Position numbers and translations under genes: made by a program
NCBI GenBank assembly: GCA_965198655.1
Contig: OZ240668.1
Span: 558,001-622,000 of the forward strand
Direction of reading: 5' to 3'
Source of the DNA: Lichenicola sp965198655
GTDB lineage: Bacteria; Pseudomonadota; Alphaproteobacteria; Acetobacterales; Acetobacteraceae
Length of the DNA stretch: 64,000 nt
Shown: piece after piece, positions 57,950-64,000 of the stretch
How positions within the stretch are numbered: position 1 is the first letter of the stretch
Layout of the letters: each line of letters opens with the position of its first letter
Notes under the pieces: model-generated
Database searches by the model: none
What the model saw: only the letters and a program-made list of their open reading frames with translations
What the model was told of the DNA's origin: nothing

Positions 57950-59617
57950 CTAATCCGAAACCGGACGCAGCAGCGCCCGGCTCGACGGGTCGCTGCCGAG
58001 CGAGGGGTGGTAGCCGGGCCGCAGGGTCAGGCGGTTCGCCTGCTCGAAGCCGTAGCCGAGCGCCAGCAGCCTCGCCTCCGACCAGGCCGGACCGATAAAG
58101 GAAAGGCCCACCGGCAGGCCGGACACCAGCGCCATCGGCACGGTCAGGTGCGGATAGCCCGCCACCGCCGGCAGGGTGCTGGCGCTGCCCATGTCGTGGT
58201 CGCCGTCCACCGTGTCGATCAGCCAGGCCGGCGCGCCGGTCGGCGCCACCAGCGCGTCCAGGTGGCCGTCCGACAGCATCCGGTCGATCCCCTCGGGACC
58301 TGCGCGGCGGCGGGCGTTGTCGCGGGCAGTGCGGTAGGCCGGGTCGTCCAGCCCCTTCGTCGCCCCGGCCTTCAGGAACAGCTCCTGCCCGAACAGCCCG
58401 AGCTCGCGGTCGTGGTGCGCCTGGTTGAAGGCGATCAGCGCCGACAGCGTGGCGGGCTGGTCCCGGACCGGGGTGCCGGCGAGGTAGGTGTTCAGCCCGT
58501 CCTTGAGCTCGCACAGCAGCACGGTCTGCTCGTCCGCGCCCAGCGCGTCGAGGTCCGGGAAGCTCGGGATCTCCACCAGCGTGGCGCCAGCCTGGCGCAG
58601 CACGGCCAGGGCTGCGTCGAACGCGGCGTCGAGCTCCGGGTGGTAGCCGGCGGCGAAGCGCATCACCCCGATCCGTCGGCCCCTGAGCGCGCCGGCGTCG
58701 AGGGCCGCCACGTAGTCGGTGCGGTGGGCGTCGGCCTCCCGGGTGGCCGGGTCGGACGGGTCGCTGCCGGCGATCACGCCAAGCAGCCGGGCGGCGTCGG
58801 CGACGGTGCGGGTCATCGGGCCGGCGGTGTCCTGGGTCGCCGAGATCGGGATGATGTGGGTGCGCGGGATCAGGCCCACCGTGGGCTTCAGCCCGACCAG
58901 GCCGCTGATGGAGGCCGGGCATGTGACCGAGCCGTCGGTCTCGGTGCCGATCGCCGCCGCCGCCAGCGAGGCCGACACCGCGACCCCGCTGCCCGAGGAG
59001 GAGCCGCAGGCGGAGCGGTCCAGCGCGAACGCGTTGCGCGTCAGGCCGCCGACGCCGCTCCAGCCGCTGACCGAGCGCGAGCCGCGCATGTTGGCCCACT
59101 CGGACAGGTTGGTCTTGCCCAGGATCACCGCACCCGCCGCGCGCAGCCGCGCCACCAGCGGCGAGTCGCGGCCAGTGAGGTTGTGCCGCAGCGCCAGCGA
59201 GCCGGCGGTGGTCGGCATCCGGTCCCTGGTCTCGATGTTGTCCTTGACCAGCACCGGAACCCCGTCGAGCGGCAGCGCGTGGCCGCCGGCGCGGCGCCGG
59301 TCGCTGGCCTCGGCCTCGGCCATCGCGTCCGGGTTCACGACCAGAACCGCATGCAGCGACGGGCCGGCCTGGTCGATGGCGGCGATCCGCGCGACGTAGG
59401 CCCGGACCAGGGCGGCCGAGGTCACGCGCCCGGCGGCGAGGTCGGCCTCCACCTCGCCCATGCTGCGCCCTTCGACGGCGTAGGCCGATGCGGCCTGGTT
59501 CGGCTGGTCGGCGGACATGGCAGGGCTTCCCCAGGAGATGCTGCACAGCAGTGCCGCGGCGATGCGGCGCGGCCAGGCGGCGGGCGCGAACGGGACGGCG
59601 GAGGCACGATGGGGCAT
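57950..59617 (-). CDS. Amidase family protein, exported
   Basis: ATG 59617 starts a signal peptide (PRRIAAALLCSISWGSPAMSA), giving 555 residues. The amidase-signature triad is present: Lys in GVPVLVKDNIET, Ser in RSACGSSSGSGVAVSA (cis-Ser) and the nucleophile Ser in GTETDGSVTCPAS. It hydrolyses an amide bond in the periplasm; relatives with a signal peptide include peptide amidases and enantioselective amidases. The longer in-frame start at 59719 is unlikely because a signal would then lie 35 residues in. Substrate cannot be predicted. Confidence 0.9.
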   Translation of the reverse strand: MPHRASAVPFAPAAWPRRIAAALLCSISWGSPAMSADQPNQAASAYAVEGRSMGEVEADLAAGRVTSAALVRAYVARIAAIDQAGPSLHAVLVVNPDAMAEAEASDRRRAGGHALPLDGVPVLVKDNIETRDRMPTTAGSLALRHNLTGRDSPLVARLRAAGAVILGKTNLSEWANMRGSRSVSGWSGVGGLTRNAFALDRSACGSSSGSGVAVSASLAAAAIGTETDGSVTCPASISGLVGLKPTVGLIPRTHIIPISATQDTAGPMTRTVADAARLLGVIAGSDPSDPATREADAHRTDYVAALDAGALRGRRIGVMRFAAGYHPELDAAFDAALAVLRQAGATLVEIPSFPDLDALGADEQTVLLCELKDGLNTYLAGTPVRDQPATLSALIAFNQAHHDRELGLFGQELFLKAGATKGLDDPAYRTARDNARRRAGPEGIDRMLSDGHLDALVAPTGAPAWLIDTVDGDHDMGSASTLPAVAGYPHLTVPMALVSGLPVGLSFIGPAWSEARLLALGYGFEQANRLTLRPGYHPSLGSDPSSRALLRPVSD

Positions 59618-59718
59618 GGTCGGTCTCAAGGTCGCTTCCGGGCTGGGCGCCGCGCCGGCCGGGGCGGCGCGGCCGCGCAGGCTAACAGCTCGCCCTAGGC
59701 CCCGCGACTTCGGGCGCA

Positions 59719-60111
59719 TCAGCGGGCGGGCTCCGGGTGCGACGCGGCCCAGCGGTCCATCTCGGCGATCTCGCGCTGCTGCGCCGCGACGACGTCCCGG
59801 GCCAGCCGGCGAAGCTCCGGATCCCGGCCGTAGCGCAGCTCGACCTTCGCCATCTCGATGGCGCCCCGGTGGTGCGGCATCATCATGGACACGAAGTCGC
59901 GGTCCGGGTCGCCGGTGACCGGCGCGCGGTCCATCGACTGCTGCATGGAGCGCATCCCCGCCATCATCGACGTGTCGGCCTTCCGGCCGGGGTCGGGCGT
60001 ACCCATCGTCCTATCCTCGGCCCGAAGCCCGGCCAGCGGGATCCCGGCGAGCACGCACAGCAGGATGGGGACGGACAAGCGGCGCTGCTGGATCATTCTG
60101 GTGTCGTCCAT
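59719..60111 (-). CDS. DUF305 family protein, membrane/periplasmic
   Basis: From ATG 60111 the product is 130 residues; ATG 60096 is possible, and neither has a good Shine-Dalgarno sequence. A hydrophobic signal or anchor (RLSVPILLCVLAGIPLAGLRA) leads to the DUF305 ferritin-like helical pair: FVSMMMPHHRGAIEMAKVEL and LRRLARDVVAAQQREIAEMDRW, with M-M-P-H-H as its hallmark. DUF305 proteins often go with copper or other metal handling and the Met/His cluster suggests metal binding. No copper genes are next to it. Confidence 0.87.
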   Translation of the reverse strand: MDDTRMIQQRRLSVPILLCVLAGIPLAGLRAEDRTMGTPDPGRKADTSMMAGMRSMQQSMDRAPVTGDPDRDFVSMMMPHHRGAIEMAKVELRYGRDPELRRLARDVVAAQQREIAEMDRWAASHPEPAR

Positions 60112-60229
60112 GAGGGGAGGCCCATCTTCCGATCCAACCGGCCGTGGCGGCAAGCGGCGGCGACGGGCCGGCACCGGGCGTGCCGTCCCGGCTTCGCGGA
60201 TCGCGTCGCGATCCCGTATAGGAGCGCCG

Positions 60230-61036
60230 ATGCAGGTGTCCTTCCACAAGATGCACGGGGCCGGGAACGACTTCGTCGTGCTCGACGAGCGCGCGGGACC
60301 GCTCGGCGTGTCGCCGGACGCGATCGTCCGGCTGGCCGACCGGCGTACCGGGATCGGCTGCGACCAGCTGGTGCTGCTGGGACTCGGCGACGCGCCGGAC
60401 GAGGTGCGGGCACGCTTCTTCAACCCGGATGGGAGCGAGGCCGGCGCCTGCGGCAACGCGACGCGCTGCGTGGCGCTGCTGGCGACGGGAGCGGTGCCGG
60501 GAGAGGCGGTAACGGTGCGCACCAGGGCCGGACGGCTGCCGGCCCGGGTGCTGGGGGACGGCCAGGTCGAGGTGACCATGGGGGCGCCGGCGTTCGGCTG
60601 GCGGGAGCTGCCGCTGGCCCGGGACGCCGACACGCTGCACCTGCCGCTCGACGGCGACCCGGCCGGCTGCTCGATGGGCAACCCGCACGCGACCTTCTTC
60701 GACCATGGCGGCGATCCGGCCGTGGCCGGCCCGGTGCTGGAGCACGACCCGCTGTTTCCACAACGGGCCAATATCGGCTTCGCCACCGTGCTGTCGCCCG
60801 AGCGGCTGCGCCTGGTGGTGTGGGAGCGCGGCACCGGGCTGACCCGCGCCTGCGGCTCCGGCGCCTGTGCCGCCACCGTCAACGCGGCGCGACGCGGCCT
60901 GACCGGCCGACGGGTGGCGGTCGAGATGCCAGGAGGCGTGCTGGACATCGACTGGGCGGAGGATGGACGGGTGCGCATGGCCGGACCGGCGGTGCTCGCC
61001 TTTTCCGGCACCGTGTTCCTGGACCGGTATCGATGA
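60230..61036 (+). CDS. dapF: Diaminopimelate epimerase DapF
   Basis: ATG 60230 after AGGAG gives 268 residues. The two catalytic Cys are in GACGNATRC and TRACGSGACA, on mirror-related domains of the proline-racemase-like fold; HKMHGAGNDFVVLD opens the protein and MGNPHATFF precedes the second half. It converts LL- to meso-diaminopimelate, for peptidoglycan and lysine, in the cytoplasm. It overlaps mtaB as ATGA, and ftsY follows directly. This trio is a standard alphaproteobacterial operon. Confidence 0.96.
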   Translation: MQVSFHKMHGAGNDFVVLDERAGPLGVSPDAIVRLADRRTGIGCDQLVLLGLGDAPDEVRARFFNPDGSEAGACGNATRCVALLATGAVPGEAVTVRTRAGRLPARVLGDGQVEVTMGAPAFGWRELPLARDADTLHLPLDGDPAGCSMGNPHATFFDHGGDPAVAGPVLEHDPLFPQRANIGFATVLSPERLRLVVWERGTGLTRACGSGACAATVNAARRGLTGRRVAVEMPGGVLDIDWAEDGRVRMAGPAVLAFSGTVFLDRYR

Positions 61037-62277
61037 GCGGCCCCGACATCCTCACCTTCGGCTGCCGGCTGAACACGCTGGAGAGCGAGGTGATGCGTGC
61101 CCATGCCGGCGGGCTGGACGGGTTGGTGATCGTCAACACCTGCGCCGTCACCGTCGAGGCCGAGCGTCAGGCGCGCCAGGCGATCCGGCGCGTCCATCGC
61201 GACCGGCCGCAGGCGCGGATCGTGGTCACCGGCTGCGCCGTCCAGCTCGATCCCGCCGCCTGGACCGCGCTGCCCGGGGTGGTCCGGGCGGTCGGCAACG
61301 CGGAGAAGCTCCGGCCCGAGAGCTGGACCGAGGTAGCGCTCGGCGCCGGGGACGCGGTGTCCGACATCATGGCGGCGCGCGACACCGCCGCACACCTCCT
61401 CACCGAGTTCGCCGGCCGGGCGCGCGCCTTCGTGCAGGTGCAGCAGGGCTGCGACCACCGCTGCAGCTTCTGCGTCATCCCGTTCGGTCGGGGCCCGAGC
61501 CGGTCGATGCCGGTGGGCGCGGTGGTGGAGCAGGCGAGGGCGCTGGTGCGGTCGGGCTATCGCGAGCTGGTGCTGACCGGGGTCGACATCACGTCCTATG
61601 GCGCCGACCTGCCCGGACGGCCGGCGCTGGGGCAGCTCGCACGCCGGCTGCTGGCGCTGGTGCCGGAGCTGCAGCGCCTGCGTCTGTCCTCGCTCGATCC
61701 GGTGGAGATCGACGACGCGCTGTGGCGGCTGATCGCGGACGAGCCGCGGCTGATGCCGCACCTGCACCTGTCGCTGCAGGCCGGGTCCGACCTCGTGCTG
61801 AAGCGGATGAAGCGCCGCCACGGGGTCGCGGACGCGGCGCGGGTGGTGGCGCGCGCGCGTGCTCTGCGTCCGGAGATCGGCCTCGGCGCCGACCTGATCG
61901 CCGGCTTCCCGACCGAGGACGAGGCATCGTTCGCGGAAACGCTCGACTTCGTGCGCGACCAGGCGTTGCCCTACCTGCACGTGTTCCCGTACAGCGAGCG
62001 GCCGGGCACGCCGGCGTCGCGCATGCCGGCGGTGCCGGTGGCGCTGCGACGCGAGCGCGCGACGCGGCTGCGCGAGGCGGGCGCCGCGACCGCGCTGGCC
62101 TTCCACCGGACGCTGGTCGGACGGCGGCTCAGCGTGCTGCTGGAAAGCCCGACCGGCGGCCATTCGGAACAGTTCGCGCCGGTCCGGTTCGCCGCCGCGG
62201 CCGGGACCCGCGGCGAGGTGGTCGCGGCGCGGGCGGTCGCGGCCGACGCGCGCGGGCTGCACGGGACGAGGATCTGA
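61033..62277 (+). CDS. mtaB: tRNA t6A37 methylthiotransferase MtaB
   Basis: ATG 61033 overlaps the dapF stop, giving 414 residues. The N-terminal MTTase domain has its three Cys in FGCRLNTLES, VNTCAVTVEAE and TGCAVQ; the radical-SAM domain has CDHRCSFC (C-x3-C-x2-C). Two [4Fe-4S] clusters are therefore expected. The C-terminal TRAM-like part is short. T-F-G-C-R-L-N and N-T-C-A-V-T are the MtaB-type signatures that separate it from MiaB. It adds a methylthio group to threonylcarbamoyladenosine at tRNA position 37, for accurate ANN codon reading. Confidence 0.92.
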   Translation: MSGPDILTFGCRLNTLESEVMRAHAGGLDGLVIVNTCAVTVEAERQARQAIRRVHRDRPQARIVVTGCAVQLDPAAWTALPGVVRAVGNAEKLRPESWTEVALGAGDAVSDIMAARDTAAHLLTEFAGRARAFVQVQQGCDHRCSFCVIPFGRGPSRSMPVGAVVEQARALVRSGYRELVLTGVDITSYGADLPGRPALGQLARRLLALVPELQRLRLSSLDPVEIDDALWRLIADEPRLMPHLHLSLQAGSDLVLKRMKRRHGVADAARVVARARALRPEIGLGADLIAGFPTEDEASFAETLDFVRDQALPYLHVFPYSERPGTPASRMPAVPVALRRERATRLREAGAATALAFHRTLVGRRLSVLLESPTGGHSEQFAPVRFAAAAGTRGEVVAARAVAADARGLHGTRI

Positions 62278-62278
62278 G

Positions 62279-63229
62279 ATGGCGCTGGGCTTCTTCAACA
62301 GGCTCAAGGAAGGGCTGTCGCGCTCGACCCAGAAGCTCGGCACCAACCTGGCCGTCGCCTTCACCTATCGCCGGCTGGACGACGCGGCGCTGGAGGAGCT
62401 GGAGGAGCTGCTGATCGCGGCCGACCTGGGCCCGGCGGTGGCCGGCCGGGTGATCGACGAGTTCCGGCGCACCCGGTTCGGCAACGACGTCACCGATGCG
62501 GACGTGCGGGACGCGCTGTCGGCGGAGATCGCGCGCGTGCTGGAGCCGGTGGCGGTCCCGTTCGTGCCCGATCCGGCGCTGAAGCCCCACGTGGTGCTGG
62601 TGGTGGGGGTGAACGGCACCGGCAAGACCACCACCATCGGCAAGATGGCGCTGCAGTACGGCCGGCAGGGGCTGAGGCCGATCCTGGTGGCCGGCGACAC
62701 CTTCCGCGCCGCCGCGGTCGAGCAGCTGCAGATCTGGGGCGAGCGGGTGGGGGCGCCGGTGATCGCGGGCCCGCCCAGGGCGGACGCGGCCGGCCTCGCC
62801 TTCGAGGCCTGCAAGCGGGCGCGCACGGAGGGAGCGGACCTGCTGCTGATCGACACCGCCGGGCGCCTGCACAACAAGGGCGCGCTGATGGAGGAGCTGG
62901 CCAAGATCATCCGCGTGCTGCGCAAGTTCGATCCCGCCGCGCCGCATTCGGTGCTGCTGGTGCTGGACGCCACCACCGGACAGAACGCGCTGGAGCAGGT
63001 GCGTGTGTTCCGCGAGCTGGTGGCGGTCACCGGGCTGGTGGTCACCAAGCTCGACGGCAGCGCCCGCGGCGGCGTGGTGGTGGCGCTGGCGGACGCGTTC
63101 GGGCTGCCGCTGCACGCGGTGGGCGTGGGCGAGCAGGCGGAGGACCTCCGCCCGTTCTCCGCCGCCGAGTTCGCGCGCGGCCTGGTGGGCGACACGATCA
63201 GGCTGGCGGCCGGCACCCGCGCCGAGTGA
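62279..63229 (+). CDS. ftsY: Signal recognition particle receptor FtsY
   Basis: The 316-residue protein begins one base after the mtaB stop. It has the N domain (LDDAALEELEELLIAADLG) and the G domain with GVNGTGKTTTIGKMA, DTFRAAAVEQL, DTAGRLHNKGALM, and TKLDGSARGG, all SRP-GTPase motifs. GHDL-like closing is GVGEQAEDLRPFSA. The long acidic A domain of E. coli FtsY is missing, as is usual in alphaproteobacteria, and the amphipathic N-terminus MALGFFNRLKEGLSRS should bind the membrane. It docks ribosome-SRP complexes at the translocon. Almost certainly essential. Confidence 0.96.
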   Translation: MALGFFNRLKEGLSRSTQKLGTNLAVAFTYRRLDDAALEELEELLIAADLGPAVAGRVIDEFRRTRFGNDVTDADVRDALSAEIARVLEPVAVPFVPDPALKPHVVLVVGVNGTGKTTTIGKMALQYGRQGLRPILVAGDTFRAAAVEQLQIWGERVGAPVIAGPPRADAAGLAFEACKRARTEGADLLLIDTAGRLHNKGALMEELAKIIRVLRKFDPAAPHSVLLVLDATTGQNALEQVRVFRELVAVTGLVVTKLDGSARGGVVVALADAFGLPLHAVGVGEQAEDLRPFSAAEFARGLVGDTIRLAAGTRAE

Positions 63230-63329
63230 GCCAGGCCGCGACCGGGCCTGGATGGGGTGCCAGCCCTTTCAATCGGGGAGCGGCCTGCTTATCTCCGGAA
63301 CTCGCGTACGAGTTTCGGAGGCAGGACAA

Positions 63330-63848
63330 CTAGAGCAGCCGCCAGGTCACCACGACGCGTCGGTTGGTCGGCGCGGTGGGATCGTCGGAATCCGCCGGGT
63401 CGGACGCGCCCAGAGCCTGGAGCAGCAGCCGGTCGGCCGGGATGCCGCGAGCGACCAGCGCCTTCTTGACCACCTGCGCACGATGCGCCGATAGCAGAAG
63501 GTTGGCATACTCGTCGCCGCGGTTGTCCGCGTAGCCGGTGGTGAACATCAGCACCGGGTTGGCGTCGCGGAACAGCCGTGCCGCGGTGTCGAGCTGCTTG
63601 TTGGCTTCCGGGGTAAGCCGGGTGCCGCCTTCCGGGAACACGATCTGGATCTTGTCGTTGCTGACCGCCTTGGCCTCATCGGTCGGGGCGGGCTTGCTCG
63701 GCGGCGGTGCCGTTGGTGCCGTCGGCGGCGCCTGCACCGCGCTGGCGGCCTGGTTCGGGCCCGGCGAGGGATGCGCGCAGGCCGATACGAGTGCTGCGAG
63801 CCCGAGCGAGGAAAGGATCGAGACACGGCGGATGACGATGCGCTTCAC
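63330..63848 (-). CDS. OmpA-family lipoprotein
   Basis: The 172-residue precursor has a lipoprotein signal with lipobox LVSAC (Cys at about 24), a Pro/Ala-rich linker, and an OmpA-like peptidoglycan-binding domain: IVFPEGGTRLTPEANKQLDTAA, TTGYADNRGDEYANLLLSAHRAQVVKKALVARGI, and NRRVVVTW at the end with the diaminopimelate-binding Arg. It should sit in the outer membrane and hold peptidoglycan. It lacks a beta barrel. The domain has Y-A-D in place of the usual H-T-D, a small variation. It is convergent with ftsY, 100 bases from it. Confidence 0.88.
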   Translation of the reverse strand: MKRIVIRRVSILSSLGLAALVSACAHPSPGPNQAASAVQAPPTAPTAPPPSKPAPTDEAKAVSNDKIQIVFPEGGTRLTPEANKQLDTAARLFRDANPVLMFTTGYADNRGDEYANLLLSAHRAQVVKKALVARGIPADRLLLQALGASDPADSDDPTAPTNRRVVVTWRLL

Positions 63849-64000
63849 GAGGAACCCCTGGGCCAGGATTGGAACTCACACGGAGTTTTGTGATCTCATG
63901 ACGAATTTTTAGACGGTTGGTTCCGTTTCCATGTCGAATACCAAGGGTTTTGTATCTGGAGCGTCATGGTCGTGAACCGACTCGGTCGGCTGGCTGCCCT
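63849..64000. other. Window end, upstream of the OmpA lipoprotein gene
   Basis: No gene starts here. The stretch 63880-63960 is AT-rich for this genome (GTTTTGTGATCTCATGACG and TTTTTAGACGG), as expected of the promoter for the minus-strand lipoprotein gene. The window ends before any further gene can be recognised. Confidence 0.4.

Noticed and set aside
63240..63300. A possible fifth, decayed copy of the structured repeat (CCTGGATGGGGTGCCAGCCC and CTTTCAA)
   Set aside because: Only short pieces agree, and neither the terminal inverted repeats nor the GGGGCC palindrome are present.

Overview
The window is GC-rich chromosomal DNA of a Gram-negative alphaproteobacterium. The dapF–mtaB–ftsY order, the periplasmic and lipoprotein signals, the ergothioneine genes and the style of the intergenic repeats suit Acetobacteraceae or a close relative. 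That is inference: there is no rRNA, and I saw no tRNA, CRISPR array or replication origin.

Left part (1–3.5 kb): a secreted NTF2-like protein, about 1 kb with no recognisable gene, and a Tat-exported gamma-glutamyltransferase. From 3.7 to 18.5 kb lies a cell-surface polysaccharide locus: a two-domain glycosyltransferase, an FkbM methyltransferase with a long coiled coil, a polyprenyl-phosphate-type GT2, an SGNH protein overlapping a GSCFA protein, two large membrane proteins, a GT4 and a leucine-rich-repeat kinase. An 844-bp IS5-family (IS427-type) element with 17-bp inverted repeats and a TTA target duplication sits exactly in the stop codon of the GSCFA gene. A P-loop sulfotransferase-like protein follows.

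Middle (19.8–36 kb): a redox-response group (YceI, WrbA, pirin and a divergent LysR regulator), a CocE/S15 hydrolase flanked by the decayed tail of a response regulator and by a decayed hicAB module, a GT-C-like membrane protein, an S10 carboxypeptidase, alcohol dehydrogenases, an aldo/keto reductase, and egtB–egtD for ergothioneine.

Right part (36–64 kb): an ABM-domain protein, an aldose epimerase, asparaginase, a formate/nitrite channel, TenA, an S9 peptidase, the alkylation-repair pair ada–alkB, two ion channels, arfB, dihydroxyacetone kinase, two more SGNH-fold proteins, a DbpA-like helicase, an amidase, a DUF305 protein, dapF–mtaB–ftsY and an OmpA-like lipoprotein.

Most interesting: (i) two unrelated-looking copies of a Tlde1/DUF2778-like L,D-transpeptidase-fold effector, each translationally coupled by a 4-base ATGA overlap to a different small envelope protein, which look like peptidoglycan-targeting effector–immunity pairs; (ii) four copies of a structured 118–160 bp repeat with terminal inverted repeats AAGGCCAGG/CCTGGCCTT, three of them just downstream of a gene's stop codon; (iii) a beta domain shared by a sulfotransferase-like and an AlgX-like protein 35 kb apart; (iv) a channel whose GYG filter reads GDG and whose start region is a threefold 15-bp Shine-Dalgarno/ATG repeat; (v) an LRR kinase with no usual start codon where homology says it should begin.
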